Positions 35,030 to 45,091 of a stretch of 64,000 nucleotides of DNA are shown piece by piece (the stretch's first letter is position 1; each line of letters begins with the position of its first letter). Made by a program: the position numbers and the translations under genes. The notes under the pieces were generated by a model. It worked only from the letters and a program-made list of their open reading frames with translations, was not told where the DNA came from and ran no database searches. Origin of the DNA: Modestobacter roseus (lineage in GTDB: Bacteria; Actinomycetota; Actinomycetes; Mycobacteriales; Geodermatophilaceae); the NCBI RefSeq assembly GCF_007994135.1, contig NZ_VLKF01000001.1:2046001-2110000 (forward strand), read 5' to 3'.

Positions 35030-35301
35030 GGGGTGCCCCTTCTCTCTGTTCATCGCGGGCGTGCTGCCCGTTCGTCGCCGGCGGCACCTGAGCACCACCG
35101 GCCGGTGGTCCCGGCTGCCGGAGCGGCCGGAGGGTCTGTCGCCGGCCGGGGCCCACGGGTGGACGCCAGCACTCCGGCAGGCCCCCCAACGTGGTCCGGC
35201 CCCGGTTTGTGCCCGCCCGTGCGGGGGCGACACATCGGGCGCACGGAGCGGCCGCCGGACGGCCGCTCAGCACGGGGAGCGCCAGAGGCTACCCTGCGCC
35301 G

Positions 35302-36348
35302 ATGGCGACTCCGGTGGGTGCCGATCCGGCCGTCCTCGGGCCTCATCTGGCCCGCGTGCTCGGCGACGACGCATGGCGTTCGGTGCGGGTGGAACTGATC
35401 ACCGCGGGCATGTCCAACCTCACCTACGTCATCACCCCCGCGGGCGGGTCGGCAGACGACTCCCTGGTGCTCCGCCGGCCGCCGACCGGCGCCGTGCTGG
35501 CGACCGCCCACGACATGGCGCGCGAGCACCGGGTGATCTCCGCCCTGGCGCCCACCCCGGTGCCGGTGCCCCGCACCGTGCACCTGGAGACCGACCCCGG
35601 CGTGCTGGGTGCGCCGTTCTACGTCATGGAACGGGTGACCGGCGTGCACGTGGCGACCGCCCTGCCCCCCGGCTACGCCGACGAGCCCACCCAGCGCCGC
35701 GCGGTGGCCGACGGCCTCGTCGACGTGCTGGCCGACCTGCACGCGGTCGACCCCGCCGCCGTGGGCCTGGCCGACTTCGGTCGGCCGGAGGGCTTCCTGC
35801 AGCGGCAGGTGCGCCGCTGGACCACGCAGTGGGAGGCCACCCGGGACACCGACCGCCCGGAGCTGGACGCCCTCGCGGCCGAGCTGGCCGCCCGGGTGCC
35901 GATGAGCACCCGGTCGGGCATCACCCACGGCGACTACCGCCTGGACAACTGCCTGCTGGACCCCGCCGAGCCGGGCCGGGTGCGGGCGGTGCTGGACTGG
36001 GAGATGTCGACCCTGGGCGACCCGCTCACCGACCTGGGCATGCTGTTCGTCTACTGGCCGCAGGCCGGTGAGGACGCCGGGCTGACCATCTCCCCGGTCA
36101 CCGCGCTGCCCGGGTTCCCCACCCGCCGGGAGCTGGCGCAGCGCTACGCCGATCGGACCGGGGCGGACCTGGGCGACCTGTCCTGGTACGTCGGCTTCGC
36201 CTGGTTCAAGTTCGCGGCCATCGTGGCCGGGGTGGTGGCTCGGTCCCGCGCCGGGGCCATGGCCGGGAAGGACACCACGGGTTTCGCGGAGAAGATCGGC
36301 CCCTGCGTGGACCGGGGACGCGCCGCACTGGCCGACGGTGCGCTCTAG
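35302..36348 (+). CDS. Phosphotransferase family protein (APH/ACAD10-like kinase)
   Basis: A 348-residue aminoglycoside-phosphotransferase-fold protein. GMSNLTYVI is the nucleotide loop, LVLRRPP carries the phosphate-binding region, the catalytic loop is THGDYRLDNCLLD, and the metal-binding motif is VLDWEMSTLGDPL. This subgroup resembles the kinase domain of ACAD10 and phosphorylates small hydroxy compounds such as hydroxyacyl-CoA, so antibiotic resistance is unlikely. ATG 35302 lies 6 nt after TACCCT (35290-35295), a leaderless start. Upstream 35030-35301 holds only the divergent promoter area. Confidence 0.87.
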   Translation: MATPVGADPAVLGPHLARVLGDDAWRSVRVELITAGMSNLTYVITPAGGSADDSLVLRRPPTGAVLATAHDMAREHRVISALAPTPVPVPRTVHLETDPGVLGAPFYVMERVTGVHVATALPPGYADEPTQRRAVADGLVDVLADLHAVDPAAVGLADFGRPEGFLQRQVRRWTTQWEATRDTDRPELDALAAELAARVPMSTRSGITHGDYRLDNCLLDPAEPGRVRAVLDWEMSTLGDPLTDLGMLFVYWPQAGEDAGLTISPVTALPGFPTRRELAQRYADRTGADLGDLSWYVGFAWFKFAAIVAGVVARSRAGAMAGKDTTGFAEKIGPCVDRGRAALADGAL

Positions 36349-36378
36349 CGACCCCACCCGCCACTAGAGTCACACGCC

Positions 36379-36921
36379 GTGAGCGAGCCGGGAAGTGACA
36401 GCACGCGGCGTCCCCCCGGCACCCGGGGTCGCCGCCCCCTGCCGGCGCTGGTCTTCCTGCTCGTGCTCGCCCTCGCCGCCCTCGGCGTCTGGTGGAACGT
36501 GCTGGGCGACGAGCGCGCCCGCGACCGGGCCGAGGCGGCCGCGTGCAGCGACGCCGACGAGGCGCCGCCGTCCCTCGACCCGGCGACGGTGACGCTGCGG
36601 GTGCTCAACGCCACCGACCGGGGCGGGCTGGCCGGTGAGGTCTCCGAGGCCCTCGTGGCCCGCGGGTTCGTCGTCGACGAGGTCGGCAATGACGACTCCG
36701 GGGCCGAGGTCACCGGGGTGGGTGAGCTGCGGTTCGGCTCCCGCGGCCGGGAGGCGGCCGACTTCCTCACCGTCTTCGTGCCCGGGGTGACCGAACGCCC
36801 CGACACCCGCGCCGACGCGCGGGTGGACGTGGTGCTGGGCCCGGACTACGCCGAGCTCGCTCCCCCGGAGCAGGTTGCCGCGGCGCTGGCCCCCGCGGCG
36901 AGCGCCGACCCCACCTGCTGA
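36379..36921 (+). CDS. LytR_C-domain membrane-anchored protein (Cei-like)
   Basis: A 180-residue protein with one membrane anchor (about residues 22-42, LPALVFLLVLALAALGVWWNVLG) and an extracytoplasmic LytR_C domain (TVTLRVLNATDRGGLAGEVSEALVARGFVV to RVDVVLGPDYAEL). Equivalent by position and type to Rv2700 (Cei, cell envelope integrity) beside suhB. Likely acts at the cell wall, perhaps with LCP ligases. Two Cys (ACSDAD and the final PTC) could form a disulfide. GTG 36379 lies 8 nt after TAGAGT (36365-36370), a leaderless candidate. Confidence 0.88.
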   Translation: MSEPGSDSTRRPPGTRGRRPLPALVFLLVLALAALGVWWNVLGDERARDRAEAAACSDADEAPPSLDPATVTLRVLNATDRGGLAGEVSEALVARGFVVDEVGNDDSGAEVTGVGELRFGSRGREAADFLTVFVPGVTERPDTRADARVDVVLGPDYAELAPPEQVAAALAPAASADPTC

Positions 36922-36955
36922 GGTCGGGCCCCGCGCGGTCCGCGGACCGGACCGC

Positions 36956-37804
36956 TCAGCGGTCGGCGTGCAGCCGCTCCAGCAGCTCGACCAGCGCCCC
37001 GGCGACCTGCGGCGCCGCCGCCACCGCCATCGGCTCGGCGAACGGCCGGCCGGCGGTGCCGGTGACCACCAGGCCCGCCTCCTCGGCCACCAGCGCCCCG
37101 GCCGCGTGGTCCCACGGCTTGAGGTCCAGCTCGTAGTAGGCGTCGACCCGGCCGGCGGCGGCCGCGCAGAGGTCCAGCGACGCGCAGCCGACCCGGCGGA
37201 TGTCGCGCACCTCGGGCAGCAGCTGGGCGACGACCGCGCCCTGCAGCCGGCGCTGCTCGGCGCGGTACCCGAACCCGGTGGCCACCAGCGTCTGCTCCAG
37301 CGACGCCGGTGCGCTGCCGTGCAGCTGGGTCGCCGCGGCCCCGGGCGCCGTCAGCCAGGCGCCCCGGCCGCGGACGGCGGTGAACTGCTCCCCCGTGGCC
37401 ACGTTGAGCACCACGCCGACCTCGGTCCGGCCCTCGACCTGGGCGGCGATGGAGATCGCGTACGCCGGCAGCCCGTAGAGGAAGTTGACGGTGCCGTCGA
37501 TCGGGTCGACGACCCAGCGCACCCCGCTGGTGCCCTCGTGGGCGGCGCCCTCCTCGCCCAGGACGCCGTCCCCGGGCCGGGCCTCCAGCAGCCGGCGCAC
37601 GATCAGCGCCTCGCTGGCGGTGTCCACGGCCGTCACGACGTCGACCGGGCTGGACTTGGTGTCGACCTGCTCGGCCGCCGTGCTGCGACCGGCGCCGACC
37701 AGGGCCGCGGCCTCCTCGGCGGTGGCCCGGGCGAGCTCGAGCAGCTCGGTGGACAGGTCGGGCGAGTCCGGGCCGGGGGTGGGCGTCGTCGCGCCGGAGG
37801 TCAT
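36956..37804 (-). CDS. suhB: Inositol monophosphatase family protein (SuhB-like)
   Basis: A 282-residue Mg-dependent, Li-sensitive-type phosphatase. Metal-site motifs are GEEGAAHEG, WVVDPIDGTVNFLYG (core) and LKPWDHAAGALVAEEAG. It would dephosphorylate inositol-1-phosphate or a similar sugar phosphate and contribute to inositol for phosphatidylinositol and mycothiol. ATG 37804 is used; a GTG at 37807 is in frame. It is divergent from ppgK (72 nt apart) and convergent with the LytR_C gene across a palindromic spacer (CGGTCCGCGGACCG at 36937-36950). Confidence 0.92.
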   Translation of the reverse strand: MTSGATTPTPGPDSPDLSTELLELARATAEEAAALVGAGRSTAAEQVDTKSSPVDVVTAVDTASEALIVRRLLEARPGDGVLGEEGAAHEGTSGVRWVVDPIDGTVNFLYGLPAYAISIAAQVEGRTEVGVVLNVATGEQFTAVRGRGAWLTAPGAAATQLHGSAPASLEQTLVATGFGYRAEQRRLQGAVVAQLLPEVRDIRRVGCASLDLCAAAAGRVDAYYELDLKPWDHAAGALVAEEAGLVVTGTAGRPFAEPMAVAAAPQVAGALVELLERLHADR

Positions 37805-37880
37805 CACGGAGAGGGATCCTGCCCGACCCGTGCACCGGACCTGCGTGCCCTCGTCCCGGGGAGGTCGCTAGCCTCCCCCC

Positions 37881-38624
37881 GTGCAGGGCTTCGGAGTGGA
37901 CATCGGTGGCAGCGGCATCAAGGGCTGCGTGGTCGACCTGGACAAGGGCGAGCTGGTCGGGGAACGGGTGCGCATCCCCACCCCGCAGCCGGCGCTGCCC
38001 GACCCGGTCTACGCCGTGGTGGCCGACATCGTCGGCCAGTTCGGCTGGGAGGGGCGCATCGGCGTCACCTACCCGGGGGTGATGAAGCACGGCGAGGCGT
38101 ACACCGCCGCGAACATGGACAAGAGCTGGATCGGCACCGACATGGCCGCCGGGCTCGAGGCGGTCATCCCGGGCACCGTCCAGACGCTCAACGACGCCGA
38201 CGCCGCCGGCATCGCCGAGATGGCCTACGGCGCGGGCCGCGAGGAGCGCGGCCTGGTCCTCATGCTCACCTTCGGGACCGGCATCGGCAGCGCGCTGTTC
38301 ATCGACGGGCGCCTGGTACCGAACACCGAGTTCGGGCACATCGAGGTCGACGGCGAGGACGGCGAGAAGCGCGCCTCCGCCTCCGCCCGCGAGCGGGAGG
38401 GCCTGAGCTACCCGGAGTGGGCCAAGCGCGTCGACCGGTACCTCGACGTGCTCGAGCTGAGCCTGTGGCCGGACCTGATCATCGTCGGTGGCGGGGTCAG
38501 CAAGAAGTCCGACAAGTGGGTGCCGCTGCTGTCCACCCGCACCCGGGTGGTGCCCGCCCAGCTGCTCAACGACGCCGGCATCGTGGGCGCGGCCCTCGCC
38601 GCGGAGCAGCACATCGGCCAGTGA
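37881..38624 (+). CDS. ppgK: Polyphosphate glucokinase
   Basis: A 247-residue ROK-family kinase that phosphorylates glucose using polyphosphate or ATP. FGVDIGGSGIKGCVVD is the phosphate loop. The catalytic Asp lies in TLNDADAAGIAEM, LTFGTGIGSALFIDG is the adenosine-side motif, and NTEFGHIEVDGEDGEKRASA is the polyP-glucokinase-specific segment. GTG 37881 lies 6 nt after TAGCCT (37869-37874), predicting a leaderless mRNA. The gene is followed by a terminator and the sigA promoter, the same order as Rv2702-Rv2703. Confidence 0.95.
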   Translation: MQGFGVDIGGSGIKGCVVDLDKGELVGERVRIPTPQPALPDPVYAVVADIVGQFGWEGRIGVTYPGVMKHGEAYTAANMDKSWIGTDMAAGLEAVIPGTVQTLNDADAAGIAEMAYGAGREERGLVLMLTFGTGIGSALFIDGRLVPNTEFGHIEVDGEDGEKRASASAREREGLSYPEWAKRVDRYLDVLELSLWPDLIIVGGGVSKKSDKWVPLLSTRTRVVPAQLLNDAGIVGAALAAEQHIGQ

Positions 38625-38629
38625 GCGCG

Positions 38630-38663
38630 CCGGGGGCCGGCGGCGGTGCGGCCGGGCCCCCGG
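38630..38663 (+). terminator. Terminator hairpin after ppgK
   Basis: Arms CCGGGGGCCGGC and GCCGGGCCCCCGG (to 38663) pair around an 8-nt loop with a one-base bulge. A second small stem, TCCCCCCG/CGGGGGGA, is at 38678-38693. Both lie between ppgK and the sigA promoter. Confidence 0.7.
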
Positions 38664-38731
38664 TAGGTCCCCGGGTCTCCCCCCGCGGGGGGACGGCGCA
38701 GGTGACGGGGCCCCTTCCCGGCGAGAACCAG

Positions 38732-38759
38732 TGGACCGGTGCCGGGGCGTCGCTACAAT
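38732..38759 (+). promoter_or_regulatory. Housekeeping promoter of sigA
   Basis: TGGACC (38732-38737) and TACAAT (38754-38759) with a 16-bp spacer fit a sigma-A type promoter, the clearest -10 box of the window. The leader to GTG 38932 is about 165 nt. It contains no ORF I can support, and AAGGAA before the start is the ribosome-binding site. Confidence 0.7.
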
Positions 38760-38931
38760 GGAAGAGCCCCACCATCGCCTCTCCCCCAGCCAGCAGGACA
38801 TCCCCTGTCGATCACCCGGCCAAACACCGGGGGTTCCGTCGTCGGGTCCTGCCGCCGGGCCGGCGCCGGGGCCGCTGCCCGCGGGCCACACGGTCCTCGA
38901 GGAACGCACCGCAGTACGGGAAGGAACCTGA

Positions 38932-40281
<1,350 letters not shown>

Positions 40282-40314
40282 GCACGGACCCCGTCCTCCC
40301 TTGGACGGGCCGAC

Positions 40315-40351
40315 AGCGGGGCCTCCGAGCGGTTCGCTCGGGGGCCCCGCT
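40315..40351 (+). terminator. Terminator after sigA
   Basis: Arms from 40315 and ending 40351 pair AGCGGGGCC with GGCCCCGCT, plus an inner CCGAGCG/CGCTCGG stem. The sequence GCGTTTCTG follows. It lies 34 nt past the sigA stop. Confidence 0.85.
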
Positions 40352-40843
40352 GCGTTTCTGCTCCGGCCACGCGCCTCCAGGGGCCGGCCGTGCCCTCCGG
40401 GATGGCGTCCTCCGGGATCGGGTCCTCCGGGATGGTGTCGCGCCCGGCAGCGGCGGCCGCACGGGCCTCCGCGTCGTCCGACGGCGCCACGTGTCGACAT
40501 TGGCCGGGCGACGCGCCCGCCTCTGACGGGTGACGGCGCGGTGTGCGGCGGCGCGGACCGGGTAGACGGCGTAGCGTGGGCCCCGTCAGAACAGCAGCGG
40601 ACCCACCGCCGGCCTCGGCCGGCGCAGCACGACCAGTACGTGAACAACCCGGACCGAGTTCCGGAACCAGTGTCGTCCCCTGCTGACCCGATCACCAGCA
40701 CCACTGCGCCCCGTCGGTCACGTACTCATCTCAATCGGCGAGTCCGTGCACACCGGAGTGTGGATCGGGAACACGAGGGACCATCCTGGCGCTGTGCAGG
40801 AGGCCGATCCGCAGCCGCGGGTCCGTGCGGTAGAGAGCGAGTG
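40352..40843. other. Gene-free stretch between sigA and DUF7455 gene
   Basis: About 490 nt hold no gene I can support. Contents are a three-copy 15-bp tandem repeat at 40393-40437 (unit core CTCCGGGAT) and a TAGCGT -10-like box near 40570. The remainder is GC-rich sequence that presumably contains the leader of the DUF7455 gene. A minus-strand frame (40269-40490) reads TIPEDPIPEDAIPEG across the repeat, but it overlaps the sigA end and terminator. Confidence 0.5.
40393..40437. repeat. Tandem repeat, three 15-bp units
   Basis: Units at 40393-40407, 40408-40422 and 40423-40437 share CCTCCGGGAT with small differences. On the plus strand each unit carries CCTCC, the complement of a ribosome-binding site. 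Confidence 0.75.
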
Positions 40844-41068
40844 ATGAGCCAGATGACCCAGACGCTGACGACGACCCCGCCCACCGACGACCTCGTCGTT
40901 CCCTTCCACTGCGACCGCTGTGGGGCTCTGGCCAAGGTGCGCGTGGTCCTCGGTAACGGTAGCGACCTCGTGTTCTGCGGGCACCACGCCCGCGAGTACG
41001 ACAGCAAGCTCCGCGACATCGCCGTCGACATCATCGACACAGACGGCGAGGCGCGCTTCAGCAACTGA
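40844..41068 (+). CDS. DUF7455 family small zinc-ribbon-like protein
   Basis: A 74-residue protein of the DUF7455 type (Rv2708c position, between sigA and sigB). A likely metal site is FHCDRCGALAKV with VFCGHHAREYD, i.e. three Cys and two His. The N-terminus is polar and disordered. Function unknown; conservation beside sigma factor genes suggests a regulatory or RNA polymerase-related role, without evidence here. ATG 40844 follows GAGAGCGAG. A terminator-type hairpin follows at 41111-41167. Confidence 0.87.
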   Translation: MSQMTQTLTTTPPTDDLVVPFHCDRCGALAKVRVVLGNGSDLVFCGHHAREYDSKLRDIAVDIIDTDGEARFSN

Positions 41069-41110
41069 GGAGGGCCTCTATCGTCGCGCCAGCGATGAAG
41101 CCCTCACTCG

Positions 41111-41167
41111 ACGAAGCCGCCGACTCCCCGCCCCCGCCTCGCGCGGACGGGGGGCCGGCGGCTTCGT
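41111..41167 (+). terminator. Terminator after the DUF7455 gene
   Basis: Arms ACGAAGCCGCCG (41111-41122) and CGGCGGCTTCGT (41156-41167) form a 12-bp outer stem. An inner CCCCG/CGGGG stem adds to it. Confidence 0.75.
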
Positions 41168-41214
41168 CGTCCCCGGGACGGCCCGGCCGTCCCGACCGAG
41201 CAGGAGTGCGTGTC

Positions 41215-43470
41215 ATGCCGCAGGACCCCGCCCGAGACAGCGACACGGTGCGGTTGCACCCGGACGGCACGGTGAGCAGCGGCCGCCCCACGCCGCCGCC
41301 CGCCGCCGTCTCCCCTCCCCGCGCGACCGAACCGACGGAGCCCAGGGCCGCCGAGACGCCGGCCGGCTCCGCGGACCCGGCCGAGGTGGTGGCGCCCCCG
41401 GCGGCGGACGAGACCGTCTCCTGGTCGGCCACCCCGCCGGTCGAGGCGCCCCCGTCCGCCACCCCCGTCGCTGAGGAGGGCACCGCAGCGGACGACACCA
41501 CCGCGGAGAGCGGGTCAGCCGCCGGTACCAGCTCGGCCGGCGACTCCCCGGGATCCGACCCCGGGGAGTCCACGAGCCTGCTCCCGGTCGACCCGGGCAC
41601 CCCGGGTGCCGGCGATGACACAGCCACTCCTCCCCCGCCCGTGGACGGTGACGGCGACGGGCCCGAGGGTCCGCCGGCCGGCGACGCCGGCTCCGGCCGT
41701 CCCTGGTGGCGGCGCACCGCGGTGCTGGCGCCGGTGGCCGCCGTCGCCGTGCTCGGCGCCGCGTACGGCATCGACCTCGCGGTCTCCTCGGGCGACGTGC
41801 CACGGAGCACCGTGGTCGGCGGGGTGGACATCGGTGGGCTGAGCCCGGCGGCCGCGGCGACGCGGCTGGAGGAAGAGCTGGGGCCCCGGGTGAGCGCGGA
41901 CCACCCGGTGCTCGCCGGCGACGTCGAAGGCGTCGTCCACCCGCCGGCGGCCGGCATCACCCTCGACGTGCCGGCCACCGTCGACGCCGCCGACGACCAG
42001 CCGCTCAATCCCTGGACGCGGCTGTCCACGCTGTTCGCCGACCGCACCGTCACCCCCGTGCTCACCGGCGACGAGACCGCGCTCACCGCCCAGGTCGACC
42101 AGCTGGCCGCCACCGTCGACCAGCCACCGGTCGAGGCGACCGTGGTCATCGAGGGCACCAGCCCCCGGCTGGTCGAGGCCGCCGACGGCCGTCGTCTGGA
42201 CCGCGACGGTGCGGCCGAGGCGATCACCGCTGCCCTGGCCAGTGGCGGTGACCCGACCCGGGCCATCGAGCTGCCCGTCGACGTCGACCCGGCCACGGTG
42301 CCCGACGCCGAGGCCCAGCGCGTGCTCGACGAGACGGTCACCCCCGCCCTGGCCGCACCCGTGCGGGTGGTGGGCGCCGACGGCGCCGACTCGGCGGAGA
42401 TCCCGGTGGCGGCCATCGCCGCGTCGCTGACCTTCACCCCCCAGGAGGACGGCACCCTCGCCGTCGCCGTCGACCCGCAGGCGCTCAAGTCGCAGATGGG
42501 CGAGCAGTTCGCCGTCTTCGGCTCCCCCGCGGAGGACGCGCGCTTCGAGGTCTCCGGGGACTCCATCGCCGTCGTCCCGTCGGTCGACGGCGAGGGCATC
42601 AACCCCACCGACCTGGCCCAGCAGCTGCTCCCCGTGCTCACCCAGGCGGCTCCGCGCGAGGTCACCGCCGTCCTCGGCCCCGTGCCGGCCGAGTTCACCA
42701 CCGAGCAGGCGCAGGCGCTGGGCATCGAGGAGCAGGTCAGCTCCTTCAGCACGAACTTCACCAACACCGCCAGCGGCACCAACATCCGCGTGGTCGCCGC
42801 CGAGGTCGACGGCGCGCTGGTGCTCCCCGGGGAGACGTTCAGCCTCAACGGCTACACCGGCCCCCGGGGCACCGCGCAGGGGTACGTACCGGCCGCGGTG
42901 ATCAGCGGCGGGGAGCTCTCCCAGGCGGTCGGCGGCGGGATCAGCCAGTTCGCGACCACGATGTTCAACGCCGTCTTCTTCGCCGGCCTGGAGGACGTCT
43001 ACCACAAGCCGCACAGCTTCTACATCAGCCGCTACCCCGCCGGCCGGGAGGCGACGGTGTACGAGGGGCAGATCGACCTGCAGTGGCGCAACGACACCGA
43101 CACCGGCATCTACGTGCAGACCGAGTGGGTGCCCGGGTCGATCACCGTGACCTTCTGGGGCACCAGGTACTACGACATCGAGTCGATCAGCAGTGACCGC
43201 CGGAACCTGCGCGCCCCGGCCCAGCAGGAGAAGATCGACGACGGCAACTGCACCCCCCAGTCCGGCTCCACCGGGTTCGACATCACTGTGACCCGGGTGT
43301 TCCAGGACCTGAACACCGGAGCCGAACTGCGGCGGGAGGCCTTCGACACCCGGTACGCCGCCGAGGCGATCATCCGGTGCGTCCCGCCGCCGGCCGAGCC
43401 GGCACCGGGTGACCCCGCGGCGTCCGGCGCACCCACGCCGACGCCCACGCCGACGCCGCCGGGCGGCTGA
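41215..43470 (+). CDS. VanW family protein with peptidoglycan-binding-like domains
   Basis: A 751-residue, envelope-located protein. About 155 cytoplasmic residues rich in Pro/Ser/Thr/Glu precede one membrane segment (WWRRTAVLAPVAAVAVLGAAYGIDLAV). Two PG_binding_4-type repeats follow (about 190-400 and 410-520). The VanW domain lies at about 545-690: VVAAEVDGALVLPGETFSLNGYTGPR, GGGISQFATTMFNAVFFAGL and HKPHSFYISRYPAGREATVY. The tail ends in Pro/Thr repeats. VanW occurs in vancomycin-resistance operons with unknown activity; here it is a general wall protein. ATG 41215 has CAGGAG upstream; ATG 41095 lies before the hairpin and is less likely. Confidence 0.9.
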   Translation: MPQDPARDSDTVRLHPDGTVSSGRPTPPPAAVSPPRATEPTEPRAAETPAGSADPAEVVAPPAADETVSWSATPPVEAPPSATPVAEEGTAADDTTAESGSAAGTSSAGDSPGSDPGESTSLLPVDPGTPGAGDDTATPPPPVDGDGDGPEGPPAGDAGSGRPWWRRTAVLAPVAAVAVLGAAYGIDLAVSSGDVPRSTVVGGVDIGGLSPAAAATRLEEELGPRVSADHPVLAGDVEGVVHPPAAGITLDVPATVDAADDQPLNPWTRLSTLFADRTVTPVLTGDETALTAQVDQLAATVDQPPVEATVVIEGTSPRLVEAADGRRLDRDGAAEAITAALASGGDPTRAIELPVDVDPATVPDAEAQRVLDETVTPALAAPVRVVGADGADSAEIPVAAIAASLTFTPQEDGTLAVAVDPQALKSQMGEQFAVFGSPAEDARFEVSGDSIAVVPSVDGEGINPTDLAQQLLPVLTQAAPREVTAVLGPVPAEFTTEQAQALGIEEQVSSFSTNFTNTASGTNIRVVAAEVDGALVLPGETFSLNGYTGPRGTAQGYVPAAVISGGELSQAVGGGISQFATTMFNAVFFAGLEDVYHKPHSFYISRYPAGREATVYEGQIDLQWRNDTDTGIYVQTEWVPGSITVTFWGTRYYDIESISSDRRNLRAPAQQEKIDDGNCTPQSGSTGFDITVTRVFQDLNTGAELRREAFDTRYAAEAIIRCVPPPAEPAPGDPAASGAPTPTPTPTPPGG

Positions 43471-43532
43471 CCGCTCCTCCCCCGCCCGGGGGCGTCCCGA
43501 CCGGTGGACCGGGGTCGCGGCGGCAGACAGGC

Positions 43533-44639
43533 GTGCACACTGGGCAGGTGGCGTCCGCTGTTCCGCACCCCTCCGTGGAACAGGTGTCCCCGGAGAGCGA
43601 ACCGGAGCCTGCAACCGTGGACGACCCCGGGGACGCCGAAGCGTCGGTGGACCCGGCACCGCCGGGTGCCACCCGCGTCCGGCGCACCCGGGTGGCCGGC
43701 TGGCCGGCGCCGATCCGGATACCGCTGCACGTGCTCGGCCGCACGGTGGCCAAGGCCTGGAACGACCGGATCCTGGGGCTCTCCGCCGAGGCCGCGTTCT
43801 GGCAGATCCTGTCGGTCCCCCCGCTGCTCATCGGGCTGCTGGGATCGCTGGGCTACCTCAGCTCGTGGATCGGTCGCGAGGCGGTCGAGCAGGTCGAGGC
43901 GGAGCTCGTCGCCGCGTCCGCGCAGGCGCTCACCGAAGGCGTCGTGGCCGACCTGGTGCAGCCGACCCTCAACGACATCCTCGGGTCGGGGCGACTGGAG
44001 ATCGTGAGCTTGGGCTTCCTGATCTCGCTGTGGGCCGGGTCGTCGGCGACGGCGACGTTCATGAACACCATCGTCATCGCCTACGACCAGCGCGACGTCC
44101 GCGGCCCGATCCGCACGCGGCTCAAGGCCCTGTGGCTGTTCGTGGTGGGCCTGGTGATCGCCGTGTTCACCCTGCCGCTGCTGGTGCTCGGCCGCGGGAC
44201 GCTCGTCGACCTGCTGCCGGCCGACTGGCAGGGCACCGCCACGGTGCTGGTCAACGCCGTCTACTGGCCGCTGGTGGTGATCGGCCTGGTCCTGGCGCTG
44301 ACGAGCTTCTACCACGTGATCCTGCCGCGGCGGATCCCCTGGCACCGGCACCTGCCCGGCGGGCTGTTCGCCGTGGCCTTCTTCATCGCCGCGGCGGTGG
44401 TGCTGCGCGGCTACGTGGCCGACATCCTCACCACCGCGCTGCCCTACGGCGCGCTGGCGGCACCGATCGCGGCGCTGCTCTACTGCTTCCTGCTGGGCTT
44501 CTCGATGCTGCTGGGTGCCGAGCTCAACGCCACGATCGAGGCCCGCTGGCCGGCGCCGCGCAAGCGCCACGACGACCGGCGGCAACGACGCCGGGCCGCG
44601 AAGATCGAGCTGGAGGCCCACAAGCTCGGGATGCGCTGA
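43533..44639 (+). CDS. YihY/virulence factor BrkB family membrane protein
   Basis: A 368-residue protein with about six membrane segments from residue 85 on. The family start HVLGRTVAKAWNDRILGLSAEAAFWQILSVPPLLIGLLGSLGYL is clear, and the later helices include LWLFVVGLVIAVFTLPLLVLG and YGALAAPIAALLYCFLLGFSMLLGAELNA. Family function is unsettled; older labels as RNase BN are wrong. The N-terminus of about 60 residues is polar and the C-terminus very basic (RKRHDDRRQRRRAAK). GTG 43533 is the outer start; GTG 43548 is also possible. It lies 62 nt after the VanW gene. Confidence 0.88.
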   Translation: MHTGQVASAVPHPSVEQVSPESEPEPATVDDPGDAEASVDPAPPGATRVRRTRVAGWPAPIRIPLHVLGRTVAKAWNDRILGLSAEAAFWQILSVPPLLIGLLGSLGYLSSWIGREAVEQVEAELVAASAQALTEGVVADLVQPTLNDILGSGRLEIVSLGFLISLWAGSSATATFMNTIVIAYDQRDVRGPIRTRLKALWLFVVGLVIAVFTLPLLVLGRGTLVDLLPADWQGTATVLVNAVYWPLVVIGLVLALTSFYHVILPRRIPWHRHLPGGLFAVAFFIAAAVVLRGYVADILTTALPYGALAAPIAALLYCFLLGFSMLLGAELNATIEARWPAPRKRHDDRRQRRRAAKIELEAHKLGMR

Positions 44640-44706
44640 GCACTGTGCTCCTGGTCGGCCTGCCGGCCTCCAACCGCGGCCAGGTGCCGTCCCGGACCGG
44701 GTGGAG

Positions 44707-44725
44707 CCCCGCCGCTGACGGCGGG
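44707..44725. terminator. Hairpin between convergent yihY-like and DUF3039 genes
   Basis: CCCGCCG and CGGCGGG arms around a 4-nt loop, followed by a second stem CGCGCC/GGCGCG near 44738-44751. The 154-nt spacer 44640-44793 holds nothing else. Confidence 0.6.
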
Positions 44726-44793
44726 AGCCTCCGGCCCCGCGCCGCCGGCGCGGACGCGCTGACGCGCGGAGATCAGAGGGCCGGTTCCCCCTG

Positions 44794-45021
44794 CTACTTC
44801 TTGAGCTGGTTGTAGACCTCCTTGCAGGCCGGGCACACCGGGCTGCCGGGCTTGGGGCTCTTGGTCACCGGGAAGACCTCACCGCAGAGGGCCTCGACCA
44901 TCGTGCCCATGACCGCGCTCTCGGCGATCTGGTTCTTCTTGACGTAGTGGAAGACCTCGTTGGCGTTGCCGGTGTCGGCGTCCCGGGTGTCCGGGCGCTC
45001 GAGGATGTCGGCGCTGCTCAT
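44794..45021 (-). CDS. DUF3039 family protein
   Basis: A 75-residue protein of the DUF3039 family. Residues about 18-48 (NEVFHYVKKNQIAESAVMGTMVEALCGEVF) and the C-terminal PVCPACKEVYNQLKK give three Cys and a His that could bind zinc. Widespread in actinobacteria near psuG and DUF3099; no function known to me. ATG 45021 follows GAGGGAGCAGCCC. It is divergent from psuG (70 nt apart) and convergent with the YihY-like gene. Confidence 0.88.
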   Translation of the reverse strand: MSSADILERPDTRDADTGNANEVFHYVKKNQIAESAVMGTMVEALCGEVFPVTKSPKPGSPVCPACKEVYNQLKK

Positions 45022-45091
45022 GGGCTGCTCCCTCAGTTCTCGGGTTCGGACCGGCATCCGGTCCGTAACGGGCCGCCACCATGATGACAGG

